A stretch of DNA of 64,000 bases, from the NCBI RefSeq assembly GCF_000152805.1, contig NZ_CH902578.1, positions 1 through 64,000 on the forward strand, read 5' to 3'. The notes under the pieces are model-generated. The model was not told where the DNA came from. It ran no database searches and worked only from the letters and a program-made list of their open reading frames with translations. The first letter of the stretch is position 1. Every line of letters starts with the position of its first letter. Below are positions 38,786 through 47,725 of the stretch, one piece after another. The position numbers and the translations under genes were made by a program. This DNA comes from Maritimibacter alkaliphilus HTCC2654 (GTDB taxonomy: Bacteria; Pseudomonadota; Alphaproteobacteria; Rhodobacterales; Rhodobacteraceae).

Positions 38786-39772
38786 TCAGACGATCGCCAC
38801 GTTGGCGGCGCTTTCCGGCAATTCCTCGTCAAAACACCGCTGGTAGAACTCGGCCACCGTCTGCCGCTCAAGCTCGTCGCATTTGTTGAGGAACGTCAGG
38901 CGGAAGGCATAGCCCACATCGCGGAAAATCTCGGCGTTCTGCGCCCAGTTGATGACGGTCCGGGGGCTCATCACCGTGGACAGATCGCCATTCATGAACG
39001 CCGTGCGCGTCAGGTCCGCGACGGTCACCATCTGGCCCACCTGCTTGCGGCCCTTTTCGGTGTTGTAATGCGGGGCCTTGGCCAGAACGATGGCCGCCTC
39101 GGCGTCGTGGCGCAGGTAGTTCAGGGTCGCGACCAGCGACCAGCGGTCCATCTGCGCCTGGTTGATCTGCTGGACCCCGTGATACAGCCCGGTCGTGTCG
39201 CCCAAGCCTACGGTGTTCGACGTGGCGAACAGGCGGAAGAATTTGTTCGGCGTGATGATCTCGTTCTGGTCGAGCAGCGTCAGCTTGCCGTCATGCTCCA
39301 GCACGCGCTGGATCACGAACATCACGTCAGCGCGGCCCGCGTCGTATTCATCGAACACGATGGCGACGGGGTTGCGCAGCGCCCAGGGCAGGATGCCCTC
39401 GTGAAACTCGGTGACCTGCTTGCCGTCCTTCAGTTTGATCGCGTCTTTCCCGATCAGGTCGATCCGGCTGATGTGGCTGTCGAGGTTCACGCGCACCGTA
39501 GGCCAGTTCAGCCGCGCGGCGACCTGTTCGATATGCGTCGATTTGCCGGTGCCGTGGTAGCCTTGGATCATCACACGGCGGTTGTGCGAGAAGCCCGCGA
39601 GGATCGCGAGCGTCGTGTCGGGATCGAACTTGTAGGTCGAATCCAGCTCCGGCACCCGGTCGGACCGGTCGGCGAAGGCCCTGACCTTCATGTCGGTGTC
39701 GATGCCGAACACCTCGCGCACCGAAACATCTTCGGTCGGTTTCGCGTTGATGTCAGTGGTTCCGTCAGCCAT
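38786..39772 (-). CDS. cobS: CobS, cobaltochelatase AAA+ subunit
   Basis: 328 residues, the usual length. The P-loop is GYHGTGKST, the Walker B segment is [10 protein letters not shown] and sensor-1 is LFATSNTVG. The N-terminus ([20 protein letters not shown]) is typical of CobS. It powers the CobN-CobS-CobT cobalt chelatase. It lies about 2.5 kb upstream of cobT, with a NodZ-like gene, a secreted protein and a reversed FMN reductase gene between, so it cannot share one simple transcript with cobT. Confidence 0.95.
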   Translation of the reverse strand: MADGTTDINAKPTEDVSVREVFGIDTDMKVRAFADRSDRVPELDSTYKFDPDTTLAILAGFSHNRRVMIQGYHGTGKSTHIEQVAARLNWPTVRVNLDSHISRIDLIGKDAIKLKDGKQVTEFHEGILPWALRNPVAIVFDEYDAGRADVMFVIQRVLEHDGKLTLLDQNEIITPNKFFRLFATSNTVGLGDTTGLYHGVQQINQAQMDRWSLVATLNYLRHDAEAAIVLAKAPHYNTEKGRKQVGQMVTVADLTRTAFMNGDLSTVMSPRTVINWAQNAEIFRDVGYAFRLTFLNKCDELERQTVAEFYQRCFDEELPESAANVAIV

Positions 39773-39910
39773 CGGAGGTCCTTTGTCCGGTCATTTCGTC
39801 TGAAGCGGCACCATAAAGGAATGACGGGCGAGGAAAAGGGGCCGAACGCCCCATTTGATTGCGTGGAGGGGGAATTTGCGTAAGGTAGTTTCCAGAGTAG
39901 AAGGGGCAGC

Positions 39911-40450
39911 ATGGCGACACGCGACGAGATAGATACATGGATCGCGCGTTGTGCCCTAGGTGATCGGGCCGCTTTCCAAAATCTCTATGACCATACTTCG
40001 GCGAAACTTTTCGGCGTCACCTTGCGTGTGTTGAAGGACAGGAGCGAAGCCGAAGACGCGCTGCAAGAGATCTACGTCAAGGTCTGGAAGGGCGCGAAAC
40101 GCTACGCCACAGGGGGTGCAAGCCCCATGACCTGGCTTATCACGATCGCGCGGAACCACGCGATCGACCGGCTGCGCGCGCGCAAGAGCACCGAGGGTGA
40201 CGATGCGCTCGCCTTCATGCCGGACAAGGGGCCGGGGCCTGAGGCACAGGCTGTCGCCGCGTCCGAAGCGCAACGGGTCGAGGCGTGTTTCGACACGCTC
40301 GAGCCGGACCGCGCGAACGCTGTGCGCCGCGCCTATCTCGACGGCGACTCCTACGCGGATCTCGCCCGGCACTTCGACGTGCCGTTGAACACGATGCGAA
40401 CCTGGCTGCGCCGCAGCCTGATAAAACTGAGGGAATGTCTCGAAGGATGA
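39911..40450 (+). CDS. ECF sigma factor, SigK/RskA-paired type
   Basis: 179 residues. Region 2 (about 20-85) has AEDALQEIYVKVWKGAKRY and SPMTWLITIARNHAIDRLR. Region 4 (about 120-172) has AVRRAYLDGDSYADLARHFDVPLNTMRTWLRRSLIKLRECL, a clear helix-turn-helix. It has no extra domains. The next gene, overlapping by 4 nt (ATGA), encodes its likely anti-sigma factor. The paired layout and the fasciclin gene downstream match the SigK arrangement of mycobacteria. Confidence 0.9.
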   Translation: MATRDEIDTWIARCALGDRAAFQNLYDHTSAKLFGVTLRVLKDRSEAEDALQEIYVKVWKGAKRYATGGASPMTWLITIARNHAIDRLRARKSTEGDDALAFMPDKGPGPEAQAVAASEAQRVEACFDTLEPDRANAVRRAYLDGDSYADLARHFDVPLNTMRTWLRRSLIKLRECLEG

Positions 40451-41124
40451 CCGAGACCGAACTGCCAGAAGACGACCGCGCCCTAGCCGGTGAATACGTG
40501 CTTGGGTTGATGTCGATGGACGAGGCCGCCGCCTTCAAGGCGCGGCTCACGCGTGAGCCACGGCTCGCCGCGCTCGTCCTGTCGTGGCAGGAGGATTTCG
40601 CGGGCCTCGCCGACGAGGTCGAAGCGGTGCCACCGCCCGCGAAGGTCTGGCGCGGGATCGACAGACGGCTTTTCGCCGGGGCGCGCGGTCCGCGCTGGAT
40701 GCTCGCGGGTATTCCCGGGATTCTCGCCGCCGCGCTGGCGGTCATGCTGGTGTTCTTCCCGGTGGTGACCGGGGTGCAGCCGCCTGCGAACCCGGTTTAT
40801 CACATCGATCTGGCGGGCGATGACGGCACGCTCATCTTCGCGGCCGGTTTTGACGGCGAGACGAACGAATTGTTCGTGCGACCCGAAAGCGGCGCGCCCG
40901 ATGCGGGCACCGTGCGCGAGCTGTGGCTGATCGCGGGCGACAATGCGCCCGTCTCCATGGGTGTGCTGCCCGATGCAGCACCCGCGCGCCTTCCGGTGTC
41001 TCAGGACATCGCCGCGCAACTCGATGGGGCGGTGCTGGCCATCTCGGTCGAACCGCCGGGCGGCTCGCCCACGGGGGCGCCCACGGGTCCGGTGATCGCG
41101 ACCGGGGCGGTCGAAACGCTCTGA
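40447..41124 (+). CDS. RskA-type membrane anti-sigma factor
   Basis: 225 residues from the ATG that overlaps the sigma stop; an ATG 12 nt earlier is possible. The N-terminal domain has ALAGEYVLGLMSMDEAAAFKARL (the RskA family signature), one membrane helix lies at about 84-108, and a C-terminal domain of about 110 residues is outside the membrane. No zinc-binding H-x3-C-x2-C motif is seen. It probably holds the sigma factor until proteolysis frees it; that mechanism is inferred from the family. Confidence 0.85.
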   Translation: MTETELPEDDRALAGEYVLGLMSMDEAAAFKARLTREPRLAALVLSWQEDFAGLADEVEAVPPPAKVWRGIDRRLFAGARGPRWMLAGIPGILAAALAVMLVFFPVVTGVQPPANPVYHIDLAGDDGTLIFAAGFDGETNELFVRPESGAPDAGTVRELWLIAGDNAPVSMGVLPDAAPARLPVSQDIAAQLDGAVLAISVEPPGGSPTGAPTGPVIATGAVETL

Positions 41125-41147
41125 CGTCGCCGCAACGACACGGAGCA

Positions 41148-41170
41148 GGGGGGCCACCGGCCCCCTTTTT
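41148..41170 (+). terminator. Intrinsic terminator after the sigma/anti-sigma pair
   Basis: GGGGGCC (41149-41155) pairs with GGCCCCC (41159-41165) around ACC, followed by TTTTT (41166-41170). It separates the regulatory pair from the fasciclin gene, which must therefore have its own promoter in the next 170 bp. Confidence 0.8.
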
Positions 41171-41341
41171 CGTTTGGGCGGCGCGCCACGAACGCCCTGA
41201 ACACCGGGGAAAACCGGGCGTTTCGGAAAAAATCGACAAAAAAATTTCGGGGGCCTGAAACTCTCTCCCGCGCCGTTCCGTGGCTTTCAGTAATCCCGGC
41301 CAACACGGACCGGGACACACTGACACATAGGGAGAAAACAC

Positions 41342-41896
41342 ATGCTTCATACCAAGATCCTGACCGCGACGGCCGCACTTGCCGTGACCGCCGGTGGCGC
41401 CTTCGCCGCCGAGAACCCGATGGTCGGCGGCGCGCCGATGTTCGCGGACAAGACCATCGTCGAGAACGCGGTGAATTCGGCGGATCACACGACGCTCGTC
41501 GCCGCCGTTCAGGCCGCCGGCCTTGTCGAAACGCTGTCCGGCCCCGGTCCGTTCACCGTGTTCGCGCCGACCAACGCCGCGTTCGAGAACCTTCAGGCGG
41601 GCACGGTCGAGAACCTGCTCAAGCCCGAGAACAAGGACATGCTGACCAAGGTGCTGACCTGTCACGTGGTCGCGGCCGATGCGATGGCCGATGCGATCAA
41701 GGGCATGGTCGATGACGATGGCGGCACCCACCCGGTTCCGACCGTCGGCGGCTGCACCCTGCAAGCCACCTATGACGGCGACACGATCATGCTCGAAGAC
41801 GAGCGCGGTCGCACTGCGACCGTCACCATCGCCGATGTCGACCAGTCGAACGGCGTCATCCACGTGATCGACGAAGTTCTACTGCCCGCGATGTAA
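41342..41896 (+). CDS. Secreted fasciclin-domain protein
   Basis: 184 residues. A signal peptide (ending near AFAAENP, about residue 22) is followed by one FAS1 domain with TLVAAVQAAGLVETLSGPGPFTVFAPTNAAFENL and the closing GVIHVIDEVLLPA, both diagnostic. FAS1 proteins are extracellular or periplasmic and often mediate adhesion. Two Cys residues (in LTCHVV and GGCTL) may bond. It lies downstream of an ECF sigma/RskA pair, as do the sigma-K targets MPT70/MPT83 in mycobacteria, and it is likely a target here. Confidence 0.88.
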   Translation: MLHTKILTATAALAVTAGGAFAAENPMVGGAPMFADKTIVENAVNSADHTTLVAAVQAAGLVETLSGPGPFTVFAPTNAAFENLQAGTVENLLKPENKDMLTKVLTCHVVAADAMADAIKGMVDDDGGTHPVPTVGGCTLQATYDGDTIMLEDERGRTATVTIADVDQSNGVIHVIDEVLLPAM

Positions 41897-41986
41897 TCCG
41901 GGGGCATCGAGCAGAGGGCAGGGGGCGCATGGCAGCAGTTGCGCCCCCTGCCTGCCCAAGACGCGCACAACCATTGGAGAGGACCC

Positions 41987-42454
41987 ATGAAACGCCGCTC
42001 ATTCCTGACAACCGCACTGGCCGTGATGGCCACCCCGGCGCTCGCCGGCAAGGCGGGCGTGACCTACGAGGTGACGCGCAGCGAAGACGAATGGCGCGCC
42101 ATGCTCACCGACGCCGAGTTTCGCGTGATGCGCGAGGAAGGGACGGAACGCGCCTTCACTTCGCCGCTGAACGACGAGCGCCGCGCGGGCATCTTCCACT
42201 GCAAAGGTTGTGACCAGCCGCTTTATTCGTCCGAGACGAAGTTCGAGAGCGGCACGGGCTGGCCGAGCTTTTACGACAACCTGCCGGGCGCGATCGGCAC
42301 CAAGGACGACCGCAAGCTGTTTGCGGTTCGGACCGAGTGCCACTGTTCACGCTGCGGGTCGCATCTGGGGCACATCTTCGACGATGGGCCGGAACCGACC
42401 GGCAAGCGGCATTGTCTGAATGGCGTCAGCCTGACATTCGCCCCGTCCTCGTGA
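41987..42454 (+). CDS. msrB: Exported methionine-R-sulfoxide reductase (MsrB)
   Basis: 155 residues from the ATG at 41987 with GGAGAGGACC upstream. The N-terminus KRRSFLTTALAVMATPALA looks like a Tat-type signal, so the enzyme probably works outside the cytoplasm. Zinc is held by C72-x-x-C75 and C120-x-x-C123. The catalytic Cys is in RHCLNG (Cys143), and Cys118 in ECHC may be resolving. It repairs oxidised methionine in envelope proteins. It sits 90 bp after the fasciclin gene. Confidence 0.88.
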   Translation: MKRRSFLTTALAVMATPALAGKAGVTYEVTRSEDEWRAMLTDAEFRVMREEGTERAFTSPLNDERRAGIFHCKGCDQPLYSSETKFESGTGWPSFYDNLPGAIGTKDDRKLFAVRTECHCSRCGSHLGHIFDDGPEPTGKRHCLNGVSLTFAPSS

Positions 42455-42602
42455 CGGGCCTGAAACGGGCCGTGCCGACCCAGTTGGCGCGGTCCCAGCG
42501 GCGGGCCGATATGTCTGTCCCGTCCCCCGGTCCGCCGCACCCGACCCCCGACCTTGCCACCGCCCGCCTGCGCTGATTTGATCGGTGCGGAAAGGGGCGT
42601 CG

Positions 42603-43364
42603 ATGCAGGCCAGACTTCGCGAACTTTACGAGGGCACGAGCGACCGCGCGCACCGGTTCCGCTATGGCCTGCTGGCGTTCGACATCGCGACGATCCTGTT
42701 CGTGATCGTGACGTCGTTTTTCGACCACGGCCGCATCATCGAGACCATCGACATGGTGATCGGCGTCGTCATCCTAGCCGACTTCGTGGCCCATGTGATC
42801 GCGGCCCGAAACAAGTGGCAGCATTTCCGCCGCATCTCGACCTGGACCGATATCGTGGCGATGGTCAGCTTCCTCGCCCCCATCGCGGGCGAAGGCTTCG
42901 GGTTCCTGCGTATCCTGCGCACGCTCAGGCTTCTGCACACCTACCAACTCACCGCCCGCCTGCGGCAGGACTTCGCGTTCTTCAAGGAACACGAACAGGT
43001 GCTTCTGGCGACGGTGAACCTGATCGTGTTCCTGTTCGTGATGACGGGCCTGATCTATGCCACGCAATATCCCCAGAACCCGCAGATCGGAAATTACGCC
43101 GACGCACTCTACTTCACCGTCACGACCCTGACGACGACGGGCTTCGGTGACATCACGCTCAACGGCACGGCCGGGCGAATGCTCGCCGTGCTGGTGATGA
43201 TCGTGGGGATCACGCTGTTCCTGCGCCTTGCGACGGCCCTGTTCCGCCCCGCCAAAGTGCGCTGCGAATGTTCCAACTGCGGTCTGCTCCTGCATGACCC
43301 GGACGCGGTGCATTGCAAGCACTGCGGCGAGGTCGTGCATATCGAAACGGAGGGGGTGTTGTAG
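42603..43364 (+). CDS. Small voltage-sensor-type potassium channel with C-terminal zinc ribbon
   Basis: 253 residues. Four sensor-like helices come first; the fourth has spaced Arg residues (FLRILRTLRLLHTYQLTARLR, about 101-121). A pore follows with the selectivity filter TTTGFGD at 177-183, then the last helix. The cytoplasmic tail (221-241) holds two CxxC pairs, C223/C226 and C238/C241, forming a likely zinc ribbon. The start ATG at 42603 follows AAGGGG. The tail could make gating metal- or redox-sensitive; that is inference. Confidence 0.8.
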   Translation: MQARLRELYEGTSDRAHRFRYGLLAFDIATILFVIVTSFFDHGRIIETIDMVIGVVILADFVAHVIAARNKWQHFRRISTWTDIVAMVSFLAPIAGEGFGFLRILRTLRLLHTYQLTARLRQDFAFFKEHEQVLLATVNLIVFLFVMTGLIYATQYPQNPQIGNYADALYFTVTTLTTTGFGDITLNGTAGRMLAVLVMIVGITLFLRLATALFRPAKVRCECSNCGLLLHDPDAVHCKHCGEVVHIETEGVL

Positions 43365-43383
43365 CCAGCCCCCACGCCGGACC

Positions 43384-44013
43384 TTACTTGAAGTTGCGGC
43401 TTTCCTTGATCTGGTCCCAGGCCCAGACGACTTCCTGCAACTGTTCTTCCTGGCTGCGATCGCCCCCGTTCATATCGGGGTGAAGCACCTTGATGAGCGC
43501 CTTGTAGGCTTTGCGCACCTCGGCCTTGGTCCAGTTGTCCTTGGCATCGAGAATCTCGATCGCACGGCGTTCCGTGGGCGGCAGACGCCGCGTGCCGCTC
43601 GCCGCCTTGCCGGGGTTCTGGGTCGCGTTGGCCCCCAGCACCTGATGCGGGTCGTCCACGCCCAGACGCGACCAGGCGCGCTGTTCGGCAGCCGAGCGGA
43701 AGGATTGCGTCTCACGCTCCCACACCCGGTCCTTGTTGGCCTGTTCGTCCATTTCCTCTTCGGTCGCGCCGTTGAAGAAATTCCATTTCAGATTGTACTC
43801 GCGCACATGGTCCTTGCAGAACCACAGGTATTCGTCGAGGTGATCGGGGCTGCGCGGGGCACGGTACTGACCCTGTTCCTCGCATCCCGGATGCTCGCAC
43901 ACGCGCGTCGAGGTTTCGAACGCACCAGACATGCCACGCTTGCCGCGCGTCTTCTTTTTCTTCGAGGCCGACACCGAAATGTCAAAACCGAAAGGATCGC
44001 TGCTCTTATCCAT
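43384..44013 (-). CDS. J-domain protein with N-terminal Cys/His segment
   Basis: 209 residues. The J-domain is at the C-terminus (about 145-205): AIEILDAKDNWTKAEVRKAYKALIKVLHPD with HPD at 178-180, followed by the third and fourth helices. The N-terminal half has C39, H41, C44, C66 and H69, which could bind zinc. Such proteins recruit Hsp70. It is convergent with the channel gene and divergent from bolA, an arrangement common in Rhodobacterales. Confidence 0.88.
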   Translation of the reverse strand: MDKSSDPFGFDISVSASKKKKTRGKRGMSGAFETSTRVCEHPGCEEQGQYRAPRSPDHLDEYLWFCKDHVREYNLKWNFFNGATEEEMDEQANKDRVWERETQSFRSAAEQRAWSRLGVDDPHQVLGANATQNPGKAASGTRRLPPTERRAIEILDAKDNWTKAEVRKAYKALIKVLHPDMNGGDRSQEEQLQEVVWAWDQIKESRNFK

Positions 44014-44147
44014 GAACCCACTCTTTTCGACTCGGACAAGGGAGTTTAGATGATTTTCGTCTCATGAGAAGGGACCAGCGGCAAAAAGGCGGTGGTCCGC
44101 TGAAAAACTTGTCTGACGATGTCGTGTTTACGACGGTAGGAGGGATC

Positions 44148-44405
44148 ATGGCGCGCGAAGACGAAATCCGAACGGCGCTTGAGGCGGCGTTCCAGCCCCG
44201 CACGCTCGAGGTCATCAACGAAAGCCACCGCCATGCGGGCCACGCCGGTGACGACGGATCAGGCGAAAGCCACTTCCGGGTGAAGATCGAGGCCGATGCC
44301 TTCGCCGACCAGTCGCGCGTGGCGCGTCACCGCGCGGTGCACGCCGCGCTGGGGCCCGATCTGATGGCCAAGATCCATGCGCTTGCGCTCGAGATTTCCG
44401 GCTAA
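44148..44405 (+). CDS. BolA-family protein
   Basis: 85 residues from the ATG at 44148, preceded by GTAGGAGGGATC. The BolA signature runs through LEVINESHRHAGHAG, ESHFRVKIEADAF and the closing helix RHRAVHAALGPDLMAKIHALAL. BolA proteins act with monothiol glutaredoxins in iron-sulfur handling; some also bind DNA. It is divergent from the J-domain gene, and its stop abuts the end of the convergent DUF4177 gene. Confidence 0.9.
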   Translation: MAREDEIRTALEAAFQPRTLEVINESHRHAGHAGDDGSGESHFRVKIEADAFADQSRVARHRAVHAALGPDLMAKIHALALEISG

Positions 44406-44831
44406 TCAGGCAGCGGTGATCGGTGGGGTCGCGTCCTTCTTGTCCTCGGACGTCTCTGAACTGTCCTCGATCTTGTCGATCAGGGCCGCACCCTCGGCGG
44501 CTTCGGCCACCGTGTTGGCTTCGGTCGCGGACGGAAGACGCGGAATCGCGTCGCCCGACATCTCGTCCAGCCGGCGCCCGATACCCGCCGCTTCGGCGCT
44601 GACGGCGCGACGGAACACCAGCATGTTCTGAAATACCGTGGCGCGCCCCGTGATCCCGGCGCGTTCTTCGGACGGCAGGGTGTCGGTGCGCAGGTATTCC
44701 CAGCCGTCGGCGGCCATTTCGTTCATGCATTCGGCGAGCGCATGGGCGAACCGGGCCTCGGCGCCCTTTATCCCTCTGGCTTTCTTGCCTTTTCTGGGGG
44801 CGGGGACGACGTTGTATTCATAGCGTTGCAA
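44406..44831 (-). CDS. DUF4177 protein
   Basis: 141 residues. The N-terminus QRYEYNVVPAPRKGKKARG and the strand-helix block MAADGWEYLRTDTLP match DUF4177, a small domain of unknown function. The C-terminal 60 residues are low in complexity, rich in Ala, Glu and Asp, and probably disordered. It lies tail to tail with bolA with no gap. Confidence 0.75.
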   Translation of the reverse strand: MQRYEYNVVPAPRKGKKARGIKGAEARFAHALAECMNEMAADGWEYLRTDTLPSEERAGITGRATVFQNMLVFRRAVSAEAAGIGRRLDEMSGDAIPRLPSATEANTVAEAAEGAALIDKIEDSSETSEDKKDATPPITAA

Positions 44832-44923
44832 GGCATGTCTCCACTGAACCTGCGCCCACGTAGCAGATTCGGAACGGGAAAGTCCAAGCGAGGTTCCGCG
44901 CCTGCGCCGTTTGCGGCGGAAAA

Positions 44924-45400
44924 CTACCCTTTCCGCTTGATCCCGATGCCGCGGCCGGCACGTTCCGGCCAGGGGTCGGCGCTGTGCTTTTCGTGAAACT
45001 TTTCAAGACGTTCGTAGACGTCAGTCGGCATCGGTGCCACCTTCGGCCCGCTCATGTCGATATGCAGCCCCAACGCCTCGCCGGTGGCCGCGATCCAGCC
45101 GTCTTCGTGGTGGATTTCCTGATAGGTGTGAAAGCGTTTCTCGTCGAAGTCGAGCAGCCAGCTATGGACCCGCACGCGAGCGTCGAGGTGCAATTCGCGC
45201 AGGTAGCAGATGTGGAATTCGGCCGTATAGGTCGTGAAATTCCGCTCGCTCAGATACTCGGGACCGAAGCCGATCTCGGGATAGAAATCATCCGCCGCAT
45301 TGTCGAACAACACGTTGTAGAACGCCATGTTGAGGTGACCGTTATAGTCGATCCACTCCGGCTTGATGGTCTTGATCTCGGATATATGCGGCGTGCCCAT
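44924..45400 (-). CDS. 4HBT-type acyl-CoA thioesterase
   Basis: 158 residues with a hot-dog fold. EWIDYNGHLNMAFYNVLFDNAADDFY carries the D-Y-N-G-H motif typical of the YbgC/4HBT active site. The rest is DARVRVHSWLLDFDEKRFHTYQEIHH. It probably cleaves a CoA thioester in the cytoplasm; the acyl group is not predictable. The start at 45400 follows AGGAGGGACAC. It is monocistronic and divergent from the CoA-transferase gene. Confidence 0.85.
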   Translation of the reverse strand: MGTPHISEIKTIKPEWIDYNGHLNMAFYNVLFDNAADDFYPEIGFGPEYLSERNFTTYTAEFHICYLRELHLDARVRVHSWLLDFDEKRFHTYQEIHHEDGWIAATGEALGLHIDMSGPKVAPMPTDVYERLEKFHEKHSADPWPERAGRGIGIKRKG

Positions 45401-45671
45401 GTGTCCCTCCTGTCCCGGTTTCGGGTGAGCCTAGGGGGCCGGGGTCTGAGCGCAAGCGGAACGTGGGGTCGGTGCGTGAAGCGGTGGCGGCGGGTGACTT
45501 GCGGGCTGTGTCCGGGCCGTCCGACCTCTGGCGCCTCGGTGATGTCCCCTTTCGTGACGACACGTAAACTGCACCATGCACAGGCCGGCCTTTGATTCAG
45601 GTCACGGCCCCGCTGCATGGTTAGGGGCAGGCTGCGCGAGACCTTTGGTAAGCGCGAACAAGGAGAAACAC

Positions 45672-47192
45672 GTGACGGCGATGGAACGGATCGGGCATCG
45701 GGCCCTGCGGGACAGGGTCATGTCTGCGGACGAGGCGGCGGCGCTGATACGCCCCGGCGATACGGTGGGGATGTCTGGCTTCACCGGGTCGGGCTATCCC
45801 AAGGCGATCCCCCCCGCGCTCGCAGCCCGGATCGACGCGGCCCACGCGGCGGGAGAGGCGTTTCGCATCAAGCTCTGGACCGGGGCGAGCACGGGGCCGG
45901 AACTCGACGGCGCGCTCAGTCGGGCCGATGCGGTGGAATATCGTCTGCCCTACAACTCGGACCCCGTGGGGCGCGAGAAGATCAACCGGGGCGAGATCGA
46001 CTATCTCGACATGCACCTCAGTCACGTCGCGCCGATGGTGTGGGAGGGGTTCTTCGGAAAGCTCGATGTCGCCGTGATCGAGGTGACGGGGATCAAGGAG
46101 GACGGCTCGCTCATCCCCGCGACCAGCGTGGGCAACAACAAGACCTGGATCGAATGTGCGGACAAGGTGATCCTCGAGGTGAACGCATGGCACGACATGC
46201 GGCTCGAGGGGATGCACGACATCTACTACGGCACGGCGCTGCCACCGAACCGGGTGCCGATCCCGATGACCCATGCGGACGACCGGATCGGGCAGACCAC
46301 GTTCCGATGCGACCCGGCGAAAGTGGCGGGCATCGTCCTGACCGACCTGCCGGACCGCAACACGCCGTTCACGCCGATCGACGACGGGTCGCGCGCCATC
46401 GCCGGGCTGATCGTCGACTTTCTGGAACACGAGGTGCGCATGGGGCGGATGGGCGAGGGCCTGTTGCCGCTGCAATCGGGCGTGGGGAACGTGGCCAACG
46501 CCGTGCTCGACGGACTGCGGAAGAGCCGGTTCGAGGGGATGCGCGCCTATACGGAAGTTTTGCAGGACGGGATGCTGGACCTCTTGGATTCCGGTAAGCT
46601 TCTGAGTTGCTCGACCACCGCGCTGTCGCTCAGCCCGGAAGGGGCCAAGCGGTTCTGGGCGGGGCTCGACGATTACCGCGACAAGGTGATCCTGCGCACG
46701 ACCGAGATTTCCAACCACCCCGAGGTCATCCGGCGGCTTGGCGTCATCAGCATGAACGGGATGATCGAGGCGGACATCTACGGCAACATCAACTCGACGC
46801 TGGTGATGGGCAGCCGGATCATGAACGGCATCGGCGGGAGCGGGGATTTCGCGCGCAACGCCTACCTGTCGTTTTTCGTCAGCCCTTCGACGGCGAAGGG
46901 CGGCAAAATCTCGACCATCGTGCCGCAGGCGAGCCACGTGGACCATATCACGCAGGACGTGCAGGTGATCGTGACCGAGCAGGGGCTGGCGGATCTGAGG
47001 GGGCTTTCGCCCAAAAAGCGCGCCGAGGCGATCATCGCGAAATGCGCGCACCCCGACTACCGCGACGGCTTGCAGGATTACTACGACCGGGCGCGGGCCG
47101 GGGCCTATGGGTTGCAGACCCCGCAGCTTCCGTCCGAAAGCCTGAGCTGGCACCAGCGGTTCATCGAGACCGGGGACATGCGGCCGGGATGA
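45672..47192 (+). CDS. Succinyl-CoA: acetate CoA-transferase (acetyl-CoA hydrolase/transferase family)
   Basis: 506 residues from GTG at 45672, preceded at 6 nt by AGGAG; the frame is open 32 codons further back without family similarity. Features are [18 protein letters not shown] (CoA loop), [15 protein letters not shown] and SGGS-type loops near [19 protein letters not shown]. The family forms a glutamyl-CoA intermediate and moves CoA between succinate and acetate or related acids. It could link acetate and TCA-cycle use. The exact substrate pair is inferred from best overall resemblance. Confidence 0.85.
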   Translation: MTAMERIGHRALRDRVMSADEAAALIRPGDTVGMSGFTGSGYPKAIPPALAARIDAAHAAGEAFRIKLWTGASTGPELDGALSRADAVEYRLPYNSDPVGREKINRGEIDYLDMHLSHVAPMVWEGFFGKLDVAVIEVTGIKEDGSLIPATSVGNNKTWIECADKVILEVNAWHDMRLEGMHDIYYGTALPPNRVPIPMTHADDRIGQTTFRCDPAKVAGIVLTDLPDRNTPFTPIDDGSRAIAGLIVDFLEHEVRMGRMGEGLLPLQSGVGNVANAVLDGLRKSRFEGMRAYTEVLQDGMLDLLDSGKLLSCSTTALSLSPEGAKRFWAGLDDYRDKVILRTTEISNHPEVIRRLGVISMNGMIEADIYGNINSTLVMGSRIMNGIGGSGDFARNAYLSFFVSPSTAKGGKISTIVPQASHVDHITQDVQVIVTEQGLADLRGLSPKKRAEAIIAKCAHPDYRDGLQDYYDRARAGAYGLQTPQLPSESLSWHQRFIETGDMRPG

Positions 47193-47247
47193 ACCGGATG
47201 GTCCAATTCGCACTGGCGCCGGGTCGGCGGGCAGGGTAGGCGGGCGC

Positions 47248-47577
47248 ATGACCGATCATTTGCCCCCGTGCCCCGACTGCGCCTCGACATTCACCTATGA
47301 GATGGACGCGCTGCTCGTCTGCCCCGAATGCGGCCACGAATGGACGCCCGAGGCCGAAGCGGTGGTGCGCGACAGCGTGGGCAACGTGCTGGCGGATGGC
47401 GACACCGTGACGGTCATCAAGGACTTGAAGGTGAAGGGGTCGTCCGCGGTCGTGAAGGTCGGGACAAAGGTGCGCGGCATCCGGCTGGTGGCGGGCGATC
47501 ACGACATCGACTGCAAGGTGCCGGGGATCGGGCTGATGGGCCTGAAGTCCGCCTTCGTGAAGAAAGTGTCCGACTGA
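47248..47577 (+). CDS. YjdM (PhnA)-family zinc-ribbon protein
   Basis: 109 residues. The N-terminal zinc ribbon has CPDC and CPECGHEW. The C-terminal PhnA domain has [27 protein letters not shown] and [22 protein letters not shown]. The family was once linked to phosphonate use, but the molecular role is not settled. It is 55 bp after the CoA-transferase gene and may be co-transcribed. Confidence 0.9.
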   Translation: MTDHLPPCPDCASTFTYEMDALLVCPECGHEWTPEAEAVVRDSVGNVLADGDTVTVIKDLKVKGSSAVVKVGTKVRGIRLVAGDHDIDCKVPGIGLMGLKSAFVKKVSD

Positions 47578-47586
47578 GCGAGCGGA

Positions 47587-47689
47587 GCGGGCGGCGGGGC
47601 CGCCCGCGCGTCATGAGCTTCAAATCGCGTGCGATTTGAAGCGGTGAGGGGGCCAGCCCCCTTGGCTTCATTTGCAGGCAAATGAAGCC
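47587..47689. repeat. Four perfect palindromic hairpins in a row
   Basis: Between the convergent yjdM-like and AraC genes are four back-to-back perfect inverted repeats. They are GCGGGCGGC/GCCGCCCGC (47587-47607), a 12-bp arm pair starting GCTTCAAATCGC (47617-47642), GGGGGC/GCCCCC (47648-47661) and a 12-bp pair starting GGCTTCATTTGC (47664-47689). They resemble REP-like elements. They may end both transcripts, but four in tandem is more than termination needs. Confidence 0.75.
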
Positions 47690-47725
47690 CACCCCCGAGG
47701 TTTCCGGAAACGAAGAAGAGACGGG

